Of a DNA stretch of 64,000 bases, positions 22,227 through 31,321 are shown in pieces (the stretch's first letter is position 1; each line of letters begins with the position of its first letter). Position numbers and translations under genes: made by a program. Source of the stretch: Nocardia sp. MH4 (GTDB taxonomy: Bacteria; Actinomycetota; Actinomycetes; Mycobacteriales; Mycobacteriaceae); the NCBI RefSeq assembly GCF_019266065.1, contig NZ_LPNR01000117.1, positions 28,537 through 92,536 on the forward strand, written 5' to 3'. Under the pieces are notes generated by a model. The model did not search any database. It was given only the letters and a program-made list of their open reading frames with translations, and was not told the DNA's origin.

Positions 22227-22538
22227 TCAGGCTTTGTCGCCGGGAACCGGCTCGGTGACCTCGACCTCGACGGGTTCGGTGACGCCGCCGTCGGTGGTCA
22301 CGTCGGCCTCGACGAACTCCGGGTAGGCCCGCTCGGCGTCGAGTCGCTGCTCGGCGTCGCGGCGGGCCGCCGCGGCGGCCTCGTTCATCTCGATCGCGTC
22401 GGTGATGAACTCACCGATCTCGCGCGCGACCTCGGCGACCGCCCCGGTGATCAGCGTGGCGATATTGCCGACATGCCGGGCACCGGAGGACGTCAATTCC
22501 TGGACAAGATCTTTGTTGCTTTCGAATTTGCCGACCAT
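22227..22538 (-). CDS. Small helical protein in the desaturase cluster
   Basis: 103 residues. It starts MVGKFESNKDLVQELTSSGARHVGNIATLITGAVAEVAREIGEFITDAIEMNEAAAAARRDAEQRL: amphipathic helix, then a moderately hydrophobic stretch and a charged coiled-coil-like helix, with an acidic Pro/Glu/Val tail. Its start codon directly abuts the desaturase stop at 22539, so it is the next gene of the same operon. I do not recognise a family; a role as an accessory to the membrane desaturase is inferred only from the position. Confidence 0.65.
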   Translation of the reverse strand: MVGKFESNKDLVQELTSSGARHVGNIATLITGAVAEVAREIGEFITDAIEMNEAAAAARRDAEQRLDAERAYPEFVEADVTTDGGVTEPVEVEVTEPVPGDKA

Positions 22539-23687
22539 TTACACGCCCACTTCGGTTGCCTTCCGATTACGCACAACGATAACACCGGGCGTCGGCGTCC
22601 TCTTGACCAAGCGATCCGGCAACGCCAGCAGGAAGATCTTGGCCCAGACCGAGCCGATCTGCTTGGAGAAGCGGCCGGTGTTGTAGGGCAGGCCGTACTT
22701 CTCGGCCAGCGCCTTCACCTCGGGCGCCATTTCCGGGTACCGGTTGGCCGGGATGTCCGGGAACAGGTGGTGCTCGATCTGGTGCGACAGGTTGCCCGAC
22801 ATGATGTGGAACAGCTTGGAGCCCTTGATATTGGCCGAGCCGAGCATCTGCCGGACGTACCATTCACCGCGGGTCTCGACCTCGGTCTCCTCCTTGGTGA
22901 AGGTCTGCACGCCCGCCGGGAAGTGACCGCAGAAGATGATCGAGAAGGTCCACAGGTTGCGCACCAGGTTGGCCGCGGCGTTGCCGGCCAGGGTGTGCAG
23001 GAACAGCGGGCCGGTCAGCGCGGGGAAGACCACATAGTCCTTGAGGACCTGCTTGCTCGCCTTCTTGCCCTGCCCCTTGAGCAGCGGCTTGAGGTCGGAC
23101 CACTTGCGCTTGCCCTTGATGATGTTGTCGGCCTCGAGGTCGTGCACCATCACGCCCCACTCGAACAGCACCATCAGCAGGAAGGCGTAGATCGGGTTGC
23201 CCAGGTAGTAGGGGTTCCACTTCTGACCCTCGTCGATGCGCAGGATGCCGTACCCGATGTCGCGGTCCATGTCGTGGACGTTGGTGTAGGTGTGGTGCAT
23301 GTAGTTGTGCGAGTGCTTCCACTGGTCGGCCGGGCAGACCGTGTCCCAGTCGAATTCGCGGGAGTTGATGCCGCGCTCACGCATCCAGTCGTACTGACCG
23401 TGCATGACGTTGTGGCCGATCTCCATGTTGTCGAGGATCTTCGACACACCGAGCGCCGCCACGCCCGCCAGCCAGAACGGCGGCAGGAAGCCCAGGTACA
23501 TCAGCCCGCGGCCGGCGATCTCGAAGCCGCGCTGGGTCTTGATGATCTTGTAGATGTAGTCGCGGTCGCGTTCGCCGAGATCGGCTTCGACGCGGGCGCG
23601 CAGGTCGTCGAGCGCCTGGCCGAGCTCCTCGACCTGCTCCGGGGTCAGGATGACCGGGCCGTCTTTGCCTTCGGTGAGGATCGTCAT
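22539..23687 (-). CDS. Membrane acyl-CoA desaturase (DesA3-like)
   Basis: 382 residues. Three histidine clusters bind the di-iron centre: GHNVMH (91-96), HSHNYMHH (125-132) and HQIEHH (302-307). Hydrophobic segments lie between them. Closest in layout to mycobacterial DesA3 (Rv3229c), the stearoyl-CoA delta-9 desaturase that makes oleic acid precursors of membrane lipids and tuberculostearic acid. The oxidoreductase expected to supply electrons is encoded next in the cluster, 34 bases upstream, and a TetR gene is divergent from it, matching the Rv3229c-Rv3230c arrangement. The ATG at 23687 is preceded by AGGGGAG. Confidence 0.93.
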   Translation of the reverse strand: MTILTEGKDGPVILTPEQVEELGQALDDLRARVEADLGERDRDYIYKIIKTQRGFEIAGRGLMYLGFLPPFWLAGVAALGVSKILDNMEIGHNVMHGQYDWMRERGINSREFDWDTVCPADQWKHSHNYMHHTYTNVHDMDRDIGYGILRIDEGQKWNPYYLGNPIYAFLLMVLFEWGVMVHDLEADNIIKGKRKWSDLKPLLKGQGKKASKQVLKDYVVFPALTGPLFLHTLAGNAAANLVRNLWTFSIIFCGHFPAGVQTFTKEETEVETRGEWYVRQMLGSANIKGSKLFHIMSGNLSHQIEHHLFPDIPANRYPEMAPEVKALAEKYGLPYNTGRFSKQIGSVWAKIFLLALPDRLVKRTPTPGVIVVRNRKATEVGV

Positions 23688-23721
23688 GGCTGTATCTCCC
23701 CTTGGTTGATTTCTCGGTGAT

Positions 23722-24813
23722 CTAGAGGGCGATGTCGACGTCGCCGACGGCCGTGTTCACGCAGATCTGGATCTGCTTGTCGGGATCGGCGTCGAGCTCG
23801 CCGGTGCGCAGGTTGCGGGTGCAACCGGAGACCTTGGTGGCGGTGCAGGAGAAGCAGATCCCCATGCGGCAGCCGTATTCCGGGGTCAGTCCGGCCGATT
23901 CGGCCTGCTCGAGCAGCGATGCTCCGGTGTTGTCGGCAGCGACGTCGCTGCCGGAGAAGGTGATGGTGCCGGTGGCCTCGGCCGGGTCGGCCGGGACGGT
24001 GGTGAGGGTGAACTCCTCGCTGTGCACCCGATCGGCGAGACCCTCGGCCTCGAAGATCGTCTGCACGGCCCGCATCAGCGGCGGCGGACCACAGACGAAG
24101 GTCTGCGCGTCGGCGAACCAGGGCGCGACGCGCTCGAGCTCGTCGTAGTCGAAGAACCCACTGCCGGTGGAGGTTTCCCCATCGATGACGGTGCCGGGCT
24201 CGACCGGGTAGCGGTACTCGACCCGGAAGTTGGGACGGCGGTTGGCGATCGCGGTCAGCTCGGCCCGGTGCGGCACCATCTCGGGCTGACGCGCGTAGTG
24301 CAGGAAGGTGACTTCACCGGTGAAGCCCTCCGCATCGAGCGTACGCAACATCGACAGCACCGGGGTGATGCCGCTGCCGCCGCTGACCAGCAGCACCCGG
24401 TCCGGGCGCCGCTCGGGCAGGGCGAAGACGCCGGCGGCGGGCGCCAGGTCGACGACCATGCCGGGCTCGGCGTGGTCGTGCAGGTAGTTCGAGACCAGCC
24501 CGCCCGGGTGCGCCTTCACCGTCAGCTGGAGGAAGCGGTCGCCGCGGCTCTCCGGATCGATCGGCGAGTAGCAGCGGGTGTGCCGCACGCCGTTGATCGA
24601 GACGCCGATCTGCACGTACTGACCGGCGCTGTGGCCACGCCACTGCCGGGAGGCGCGCAGGGTGAGCGTCACCGAGCCCGGCACCGCACGCGAGACGTGG
24701 GTGATCTCGGCGCGCAGTTCCCGTGCGGTGAGCGCGGGAGAGACGAGCTCCAGGTACCGGTCCAGCGGATGCGGCGTCGTCAACGTCTGCACCAGGTCGA
24801 TCAGTCCCACCAT
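23722..24813 (-). CDS. Ferredoxin-type NAD(P)H oxidoreductase, desaturase partner
   Basis: 363 residues from the preferred start at 24813 (MVGLIDLVQTL); a start at 24855 is possible. Domain order: FAD-binding domain with RCYSPI (flavin loop), NAD(P)-binding domain with LLVSGGSGITPVLSMLRTL and FVCGPPPLMRAV, and a C-terminal plant-type 2Fe-2S domain with the C-x4-C-x2-C cluster YGCRMGICFSC and a final QICVN cysteine. This matches Rv3230c, which passes electrons from NADPH to DesA3. It is transcribed just before the desaturase. Confidence 0.93.
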   Translation of the reverse strand: MVGLIDLVQTLTTPHPLDRYLELVSPALTARELRAEITHVSRAVPGSVTLTLRASRQWRGHSAGQYVQIGVSINGVRHTRCYSPIDPESRGDRFLQLTVKAHPGGLVSNYLHDHAEPGMVVDLAPAAGVFALPERRPDRVLLVSGGSGITPVLSMLRTLDAEGFTGEVTFLHYARQPEMVPHRAELTAIANRRPNFRVEYRYPVEPGTVIDGETSTGSGFFDYDELERVAPWFADAQTFVCGPPPLMRAVQTIFEAEGLADRVHSEEFTLTTVPADPAEATGTITFSGSDVAADNTGASLLEQAESAGLTPEYGCRMGICFSCTATKVSGCTRNLRTGELDADPDKQIQICVNTAVGDVDIAL

Positions 24814-24872
24814 GCGTCTTACCCCTCTGCGGAAGTCCTTCGGCATGCGATTCACATTTCAGTGCACGCCTG

Positions 24873-24888
24873 TACACTCACTAGTGTG
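24873..24888. promoter_or_regulatory. Imperfect dyad, candidate TetR operator
   Basis: ACACT (24874-24878) and AGTGT (24883-24887) flank a 4-base spacer in the 143-bp region between the divergent reductase and TetR genes. The dyad is short, but its position fits a TetR operator controlling the desaturase cluster. Confidence 0.4.
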
Positions 24889-24956
24889 CCGGATGGACCC
24901 AGCCCGCTGTCAACCGGCAAAGATGTGAGGCGGGCAACATATCCAGGGAAGCGACT

Positions 24957-25604
24957 ATGGTGAACGGATGTATGCTCACCGATGTGACTGAGCAGGCAGG
25001 AACCCGCAACGAGCGCAAGGCGCACACCCGTGCGGCCCTCCTCGAAGGCACCCTGACGCTGGCCGCCGACCGCGGATTCGCGGCATTGAGCCTGCGGGAG
25101 ATCGCCCGCTCGGCCGGCATCGTGCCGACCGCGTTCTATCGCCATTTCGCCTCGCTCGACGATCTCGGCGCCACGCTGGTCGACGAGGGCGTGACGGCGC
25201 TGCGCCTGGCATTGCGCGAGGTCAGACGCAAGCCGGACGCACACCTGGCCGACACCGTGCGGTTCGTGTTCGAGCAGGTGGGGGCCAAGCGCGCCCTGTT
25301 CGGCTTCCTCATCCGCGAACGCCACGGCGGGCCTGCCCCGCTGCGCCAGGCCATCGCGATGGAGATGCAGCTGATCGTGCGCGAGATCGTGGCCGATCTG
25401 TCCCGGCTGCGCGCGCTGGACAACTGGAGCACCACCGAGCTCGAGATCGCGGCGGACCTATTGGTCACCACGGTCACCGACGGCATCGCCGCCTATGTCG
25501 CGGCGACACCGCGCGAGGAGTCGGCGGTGGTCGAGCGCACCGTCATGCAGATGCGCCTGATCGCGCTGGGCATCGGCGGCTGGGTTCCCAAACCCGCTGA
25601 CTGA
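24957..25604 (+). CDS. TetR-family regulator of the desaturase cluster
   Basis: 215 residues. The HTH is TRAALLEGTLTLAADRGFAALSLREIARSAGIVPTAFYRHFASLDDLGATLVDEG. The remainder is a helical ligand domain with RERHGGPAPLRQAI, a pattern common in TetR proteins controlling unsaturated fatty-acid genes (DesT/FabR-like); acyl-CoA sensing is inferred from context. The start at 24957 is ambiguous, with a second ATG six codons on. It is divergent from the reductase/desaturase genes. Confidence 0.88.
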   Translation: MVNGCMLTDVTEQAGTRNERKAHTRAALLEGTLTLAADRGFAALSLREIARSAGIVPTAFYRHFASLDDLGATLVDEGVTALRLALREVRRKPDAHLADTVRFVFEQVGAKRALFGFLIRERHGGPAPLRQAIAMEMQLIVREIVADLSRLRALDNWSTTELEIAADLLVTTVTDGIAAYVAATPREESAVVERTVMQMRLIALGIGGWVPKPAD

Positions 25605-25729
25605 GGGATGTTTCCGGTGCTGTGGCCGCATGCGGTCCATGGTGTAACACACCCCACATGCCGCACAGCCGGAATTTCAGAGTACGGGCGTACACACAAC
25701 GGGGGCCGCCCCGATCTGGTGAACAACCA

Positions 25730-27064
25730 CTAGGTTGCGGCCACCGCGGACGCGGGCGCGCGCACCGGCAGCAACACGAGCAGGCCGGCCGCCAGGACGA
25801 CGAGCAGGCCGGCGATCCCGGCCCGGTCGCTGTGGAACACCGAGACGAACACCCCGAACAGCGCCGGCGCGAGGAACGAGACCGCCCGCCCGGTCGTGGT
25901 GTACAGCCCGAACATCTGACCCTCACGCCCCGGCGGCGCCAGGCGCGCCAGGAACGAACGCGCCGAAGCCTGCGCGGGCCCGACGAACACGGTGAGCGCG
26001 AGCCCGAAGATCCAGAACATCAGCGGACCCGAGACCACCAGCAGCACCAGTCCGCACGCGAGCATGCCGATCAGCGAGGCCACGATGACCCGCTTGGGCC
26101 CGAGCGAGTCGTCGAACCGGCCCGCCGCGATCGCCGCGGCACCCGCAACGACATTGGCGGCGATGCCGAACAGCAGCACGTCGGCGTCGGCGAAGCCGTA
26201 CACCTGCACCGCGAGCACCGCGCCGAAGGTGAACACTCCGGCGAGCCCGTCCCGGAAGACGGCGCTGGCGAGCAGGAACCACACCGTGTGCCGGTCCTGG
26301 GCCCACAGTTCGCGCACATCACGCCACAGCACCCGGTAGGAACCGAGGACCCCGGCCCGCGCCGCGCCGGGGTCGGCGGTGGTGCGCGGCAGTTCGGGCA
26401 CCGCGAACAGCACCGGCAGCGCGAAGACGGTGAACCAGACCGCCGCCAGCACGATGGCCAGGCGCACGTTGAGGCCCTGATCGGTGGGCATCCCGAGCAC
26501 GCCGCGGGTGTCGCCGTCGCCGGCCAGGAAGCCCACGTAGCAGATCAGCAGCAGCACGATGCCGCCGAAATAGCCCATCGCCCAACCGAATCCGGACACC
26601 CGCCCGACCGTCGCCGGGGTCGAGACCTGCCGCATCATGGCGTTGTAGGGCACGCCGGCCAGCTCGAACACGGCCGAGGCGAAGGCCAGCAGCGCCAGTC
26701 CGAGCCACAGATCGTGATAGTCGTCGTGAACGAAGAACATCAGCGACATCGCGCCGACGGTGAGCGCCGTGAGGGTCGCCAGGGCCCGCTTGCGTGAGCC
26801 GACCGCGTCGAAGTACTGCCCGCAGACCGGCGCCGTCAGCGCGACGACCAGCCCCGCCGCCGCGAGCGCCCAGCCCAGCCAGGCACTGGCCGGGGTGTCG
26901 CCGGGCAGGTCGTCGCCGACCTTGTCGGTGAGATACACCGAGAACACGAAGGTCAGCGTGACGGCCTGGAACGCCGAGGACCCCCAGTCCCACAATCCCC
27001 ACGCCACTACCTGCCCGCGTCCGGCCGCCTCGCCGACGGTCTCGGCCGCGTTCACCTCGGTCAT
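25730..27064 (-). CDS. MFS transporter, UMF1/Atg22-like
   Basis: 444 residues from ATG at 27064 (MTEVNAAETVGEA). Twelve hydrophobic segments are visible. The N-terminal WGLWDWGSSAFQAVTLTFVFSVYLTD, the YFDAVGSRKRAL loop and YNAMMRQVSTPATVGRVSGFGWAMGYFGG match the UMF1 branch (Atg22-like) of the major facilitator superfamily, whose members efflux amino acids or other metabolites. The substrate is unknown. The divergent PadR gene starts about 115 bases away and may control it. Confidence 0.88.
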   Translation of the reverse strand: MTEVNAAETVGEAAGRGQVVAWGLWDWGSSAFQAVTLTFVFSVYLTDKVGDDLPGDTPASAWLGWALAAAGLVVALTAPVCGQYFDAVGSRKRALATLTALTVGAMSLMFFVHDDYHDLWLGLALLAFASAVFELAGVPYNAMMRQVSTPATVGRVSGFGWAMGYFGGIVLLLICYVGFLAGDGDTRGVLGMPTDQGLNVRLAIVLAAVWFTVFALPVLFAVPELPRTTADPGAARAGVLGSYRVLWRDVRELWAQDRHTVWFLLASAVFRDGLAGVFTFGAVLAVQVYGFADADVLLFGIAANVVAGAAAIAAGRFDDSLGPKRVIVASLIGMLACGLVLLVVSGPLMFWIFGLALTVFVGPAQASARSFLARLAPPGREGQMFGLYTTTGRAVSFLAPALFGVFVSVFHSDRAGIAGLLVVLAAGLLVLLPVRAPASAVAAT

Positions 27065-27179
27065 GGCCGAAGCGTAATGGGGATCGCGACTCCCGGCAGG
27101 GCACATCGGCGTTTCGGCACGCCGTCATTTCATATGAACCTGGTTGCATAGTACCGAGCGTTCCGGATACCCTCGTCGC

Positions 27180-27734
27180 ATGGCACTGGAGCACGCGCTG
27201 CTGGTCTCGCTCAGCGAACGGGCCGGCTCGGGCTACGAGCTCGCCCGCCGATTCGACAAGTCGATCGGCTACTTCTGGAGCGCTACCCACCAGCAGATCT
27301 ACCGGGTGCTCAAGCGTATGGAGGATTCCGGCTGGGTGACCGTGGAATCGGTCGCTCAGCAGGGAAAACCCGACAAGAAGGTGTATTCGGTCGCCCCCGC
27401 GGGCCACACCGAACTCGCCCGCTGGATCGCCGAACCCACCGAGTACAGCCCGTCCCACGACGAACTCGGTGTGAAGATCCGCGGCGCCGCGCACGGCGAC
27501 ATCGACGCCGTGCTGGGCGAGGTGGCCCGCCACCGCGCCCAGCACGCGCAGCGACTCGACGAGTACCGCCTCAGCGAAAAGAAATTCTTCCCGGCGCCGG
27601 ACCAGCTCTCCGGCACCGCTCTGCACCAGTATCTGGTGCTGCGCGCGGGCATCCGCGCGGAGTCCGGCTACGTCGAATGGTGCGACGAAGTACTGCAGGC
27701 CCTGCGACCCCGAAAAGGTGACGACCTTCCATGA
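27180..27734 (+). CDS. PadR-family transcriptional regulator
   Basis: 184 residues. The winged helix reads ALEHALLVSLSERAGSGYELARRFDKSIGYFWSATHQQIYRVLKRMEDSGWVTVE, a canonical PadR-N domain, followed by QQGKPDKKVYSVAPAGHTELARWI and the C-terminal dimerisation helices (Vir_act_alpha_C). Its stop overlaps the ATG of the fadH-like gene (ATGA, 27731-27734). An imperfect TATGAACC/GGTTGCATA dyad lies about 40 bases upstream of its start and may be its operator. Confidence 0.9.
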   Translation: MALEHALLVSLSERAGSGYELARRFDKSIGYFWSATHQQIYRVLKRMEDSGWVTVESVAQQGKPDKKVYSVAPAGHTELARWIAEPTEYSPSHDELGVKIRGAAHGDIDAVLGEVARHRAQHAQRLDEYRLSEKKFFPAPDQLSGTALHQYLVLRAGIRAESGYVEWCDEVLQALRPRKGDDLP

Positions 27735-29761
27735 CCGCCTATCCCCACCTGTTCGAGCCACTCGACCTCGGCCACACCACCCTGCGCAATCGGGTGGTCA
27801 TGGGCTCCATGCACACCGGCCTGGAGGACCGGGCCTGGGACACCAACAAGCTGGCCGCCTACTTCGCCGAGCGCGCCCGCGGCGGTGTCGGCCTGATCAT
27901 CACCGGCGGCTACGCCCCCAACCGCACCGGCTGGCTCGCGCCGTTCGGCGGCAAGCTGACCACCAAGTCCGAGGCCTACCGCCACCGCCGGATCACCAAG
28001 GCGGTGCATGCCGAGGGCGGCAAGATCGCCATCCAGATCCTGCACGCGGGTCGCTATTCCTACATGCCGACCAGCGTGTCGGCCTCGGCGGTGAAGTCGG
28101 CGATCAACCCGTTCAAGCCGCGCGCGCTCTCGGCCAAGGGCATCGAGAACACCATCGACGACTACGCCCGCTGCGCCGAACTGGCCAAGTTCGCCGGCTA
28201 CGACGGCTGCGAGATCATGGGCGGTGAGGGCTATTTCATCAACCAGTTCCTCGCACCGCGGGTGAACAAGCGCACCGACAAGTGGGGCGGCACCGCCGAG
28301 AACCGGCGCAGGCTGCCGGTGGAGATCGCCAAGCGCATCCGCGCCGCCGTCGGCCGCGACTTCATCATCGTGTTCCGGCTGTCGATGGCCGAGCTGGTGG
28401 AGAAGGGCCAGACCTTCGACGAGATCATCGCCCTGGCACAGGAATTGGAGGCCGCGGGCGTCGATATCCTCAACACCGACATCGGCTGGCACGAGGCGCG
28501 GGTGCCCACCATCGTCACCTCGGTGCCGCGCGCGGCGTTCGTGGAGTTCACCGCCAAGGTCGCCCGCCGGGTGAACATCCCGGTCTGCGCGTCGAACCGG
28601 ATCAACATGCCCGAGATCGCCGAGGAGATCCTCACCCGCGGCGACGCGGCGCTGATCTCGCTGGCCCGGCCGCTGCTGGCCGATGCCGAATGGGCCAACA
28701 AGGCCCAGGGCGACCGCGCCGACGAGATCAACACCTGCATCGCCTGCAACCAGGCCTGCCTCGACCACGCCTTCGGCAACAAGAAGGTGTCGTGCCTGGT
28801 CAACCCGCGTGCCGGCAACGAGACCACGCTGCAGCTGCTGCCGACCCGGCGCGCCAAGCGGTTCGCGGTGGTCGGCGCCGGTCCGGCCGGGCTCTCGGCC
28901 GCGGTGAGCCTGGCCGAGCGCGGCCATCACGTCGACCTGTTCGAGGCCGACGACAAGATCGGCGGCCAGTTCGACATCGCCCGCCGCATCCCCGGCAAGG
29001 AGGAGTTCGACGAGTCGATCCGCTACTTCCGCCGCAAGATCGAGCTCACCGGCGTCACCCTGCACCTGCAGAAGCGGGTCACCGCCGACGAGCTGATCGC
29101 GGGCGAGTACGACTCGGTGGTGCTGGCCACGGGCGTGCGCCCGCGCATCCCCGACATCCCCGGCATCGATCACCCGATGGTGCTGTCCTACGCCGAGCTG
29201 GTGAAGGAGGCGAAGCCGGTCGGCAAGAAGGTCGCGGTGATCGGCGCGGGCGGCATCGGCTACGACGTGAGCGAATTCCTCACCGTCGAAGGGCATCCCA
29301 CGCTCAAGCTCGACGAGTGGAAGGAGGAGTGGGGTGTGGACTCCGAGGACGAGCAGGTCCGCGGTCAGCTCAAGCAACCCAAGCCCTCCCCCGCCGCCCG
29401 CGACGTGGTGCTGTTGCAGCGCAAGTCGACCCCGTTCGGCAAGGACCTCGGCAAGACCTCCGGCTGGGTGCACCGTGCGGCGCTCAAGGCCAAGGGCGTC
29501 GAGCAGCTCGGCGGCGTGAACTACGAGCGTATCGACGATCAGGGCCTGCACATCAGCTTCGGTGAGAAGCACGAGAAGCCGCGGGTGCTCGCGGTCGACA
29601 ACGTGATCGTCTGCGCCGGTCAGGAATCGGTGCGCGAGCTGGAAGAGCCGCTGCGCGCGGCGGGTGTCGACCTGCACCTGATCGGCGGCGCCGAACTGGC
29701 CGCCGAGCTCGACGCCAAGCGGGCCATCGCCCAGGGCACCCGCCTGGCGGCGCGCCTGTAA
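27731..29761 (+). CDS. fadH: NADPH-dependent 2,4-dienoyl-CoA reductase
   Basis: 676 residues, the usual length of the family. The N-terminal FMN-binding TIM barrel starts FEPLDLGHTTLRNRVVMGSMHTGLED. The 4Fe-4S cysteines lie in CIACNQACLD and SCLVNPRAG (about residues 335-360). The C-terminal half has an FAD-binding GAGPAGLSAAVSLAERGHHVDLFEAD motif and an NADPH-binding GAGGIGYDVSEFL motif. The enzyme reduces 2,4-dienoyl-CoA intermediates in beta-oxidation of unsaturated fatty acids. It is translationally coupled to the PadR gene, so PadR probably controls it. Confidence 0.95.
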   Translation: MTAYPHLFEPLDLGHTTLRNRVVMGSMHTGLEDRAWDTNKLAAYFAERARGGVGLIITGGYAPNRTGWLAPFGGKLTTKSEAYRHRRITKAVHAEGGKIAIQILHAGRYSYMPTSVSASAVKSAINPFKPRALSAKGIENTIDDYARCAELAKFAGYDGCEIMGGEGYFINQFLAPRVNKRTDKWGGTAENRRRLPVEIAKRIRAAVGRDFIIVFRLSMAELVEKGQTFDEIIALAQELEAAGVDILNTDIGWHEARVPTIVTSVPRAAFVEFTAKVARRVNIPVCASNRINMPEIAEEILTRGDAALISLARPLLADAEWANKAQGDRADEINTCIACNQACLDHAFGNKKVSCLVNPRAGNETTLQLLPTRRAKRFAVVGAGPAGLSAAVSLAERGHHVDLFEADDKIGGQFDIARRIPGKEEFDESIRYFRRKIELTGVTLHLQKRVTADELIAGEYDSVVLATGVRPRIPDIPGIDHPMVLSYAELVKEAKPVGKKVAVIGAGGIGYDVSEFLTVEGHPTLKLDEWKEEWGVDSEDEQVRGQLKQPKPSPAARDVVLLQRKSTPFGKDLGKTSGWVHRAALKAKGVEQLGGVNYERIDDQGLHISFGEKHEKPRVLAVDNVIVCAGQESVRELEEPLRAAGVDLHLIGGAELAAELDAKRAIAQGTRLAARL

Positions 29762-29800
29762 TCCCCCGACCCGGTCGTCCGACGCGAGGGACGATCGTCG

Positions 29801-29844
29801 CACCGCCCCGTCCACCGAACTCGCATCCGGTGGGCGGGGCGGTG
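29801..29844. terminator. GC-rich convergent terminator
   Basis: CACCGCCCCGTCCACCG pairs with CGGTGGGCGGGGCGGTG around a 10-base loop, with one internal mismatch. It lies between the converging fadH and phosphotransferase-like genes and could stop transcription from both sides. Confidence 0.7.
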
Positions 29845-29898
29845 CTCTGCGCGGGCCCGGACGACGCCGTGGCGCCCTCGCCCGGCGGGGACGATCGG

Positions 29899-31098
29899 CT
29901 ACCCGGCCGCCAGGTCACGAACCAGAGCACAGAGATCCCGTCCGGCGGCTGTCCGGAACCAGGACAGATGGCCGAGCAACCAATCCTGGTAGGCGATCTC
30001 GGCATTGCGCGGTTCATCGGCGACCGTGAGGAAGTAGTCGATCTCGGAGAGCTCGTAGCCGAGGTGGACCACCGGGAGGAGCTCGGCGAGCACGGCTTGT
30101 TCGGCGGGCGCGAGCGGACGCTCGGAGCGATAGCCGTCGATCAGCGCGCGCACCTGGTCCGCACGAACGTGGGCCGCTCCACCGTCGCGCAGCGAAACCC
30201 AGTCCACCGCAGCGCGTTCGATCGCGGTGGCGAGGTCGAAGACGGCGGTGGTGCGATCGGCGAGGCCGAAGTCGAACACCGAGGTCACCTCGTCGCCGTC
30301 CCAGAGCAAGTTGGTGGCGTGCCAGTCGCCGTGCGTCCACAGCGGGCGCACCCCGGCGAGATCGACTCGCAGATCCGGTATTTCGGCGCGCCAGTCACGG
30401 TCGGCGAGGAACCGCGCGACCGCGGGGCGGCGGGCGATATGCCATTCGACGGCGCGCACGACGTCTTCGCCGTGGAGACTCGCCACGAGCGGGCGCGCCG
30501 GTCGGGCGGGGGCGTCGAAACCCGCTGCGGCCAGGTGCATTCGGGCGAGCATCGCGCCGGCGGCCGTCGCATCGCCGGGCGCGCGGTACGGGGTCCAGGA
30601 GAAGTCGGCGCGATACCGGTCCTCCCCCACTCCGGCCCGGTGGACTTCGTAGACGAAGCCGGGCCCGCGGCGCACCGATGCGGCCACGCGCGATTCGGCA
30701 GCGGGCCGGGCCTGCCTTTCCCGTGGTCGTCCACCGGCTCCGGGCGCGATGTCGTCCGGGTGGGGATCGGGCGCAGATTCGGCCGCTCGCACACCGACGG
30801 ACCGGACGCCCAGGGTTGCCCGGACGTCGGGCACCGGAATGCCCCCGGCCCGCAAGTGCGCCATGAATCGATGTTCCTCGGCCAGCGCGGCCAGGTCACG
30901 AAGGTTCAGCGGCAGGCGCTTCACGACGACCCGCGCACCGTCACGCAACCGCACGCCCACCGTCGACGACAGCGGACGCGCACTGCGCCACTCGATCCCG
31001 GCGGGCTCGGGTCCGCCCCAGGTCGCGGCGACCGCCCGGCTGACCTCGTCCTCGGTCAGCGGCGGCCAGGTCGGCGCGGCGGTCGGCGCGTCGCCCAT
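29899..31098 (-). CDS. Aminoglycoside phosphotransferase-fold kinase
   Basis: 399 residues from the preferred ATG at 31098 (MGDAPTAAPTW); 31131 is possible. Kinase features are RVVVKRLPLN (nucleotide-binding lysine), the catalytic loop THGDWHATNLLWD with the Brenner motif, and VFDFGLADRTTAVFDLATAIER, the DFG-like metal-binding segment. This is the APH/choline-kinase-like (Pfam APH) family, which phosphorylates small molecules; the substrate is unknown, and antibiotic resistance should not be assumed. An Ala/Pro/Arg-rich insertion (about residues 100-145) is unusual. It is convergent with fadH. Confidence 0.82.
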   Translation of the reverse strand: MGDAPTAAPTWPPLTEDEVSRAVAATWGGPEPAGIEWRSARPLSSTVGVRLRDGARVVVKRLPLNLRDLAALAEEHRFMAHLRAGGIPVPDVRATLGVRSVGVRAAESAPDPHPDDIAPGAGGRPRERQARPAAESRVAASVRRGPGFVYEVHRAGVGEDRYRADFSWTPYRAPGDATAAGAMLARMHLAAAGFDAPARPARPLVASLHGEDVVRAVEWHIARRPAVARFLADRDWRAEIPDLRVDLAGVRPLWTHGDWHATNLLWDGDEVTSVFDFGLADRTTAVFDLATAIERAAVDWVSLRDGGAAHVRADQVRALIDGYRSERPLAPAEQAVLAELLPVVHLGYELSEIDYFLTVADEPRNAEIAYQDWLLGHLSWFRTAAGRDLCALVRDLAAG

Positions 31099-31321
31099 CC
31101 CGAACACCCGCGGTCCGGTCACGACAGGCACGCCCTGGTCGGTCGGGCTTGGTCGGCAGAGCGGGCGCGCGGCGGCTCGGTGACTCGCGGGGGCGCTTCC
31201 CGATCGGCCCGGCGGTTCGGTGATTCGGTCGTCATCGCGGAGATCAGCCTAGGGCCAGCGGGCGCCCGCGCGGTCGACGTGGCCGCCGCCCGGCCGAGCC
31301 CGATCCCCTAAGCTCCCCCGT

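Noticed and set aside
29899..31098. Aminoglycoside resistance gene
   Set aside because: The kinase fold is clear, but this family is broad and nothing identifies an aminoglycoside substrate.
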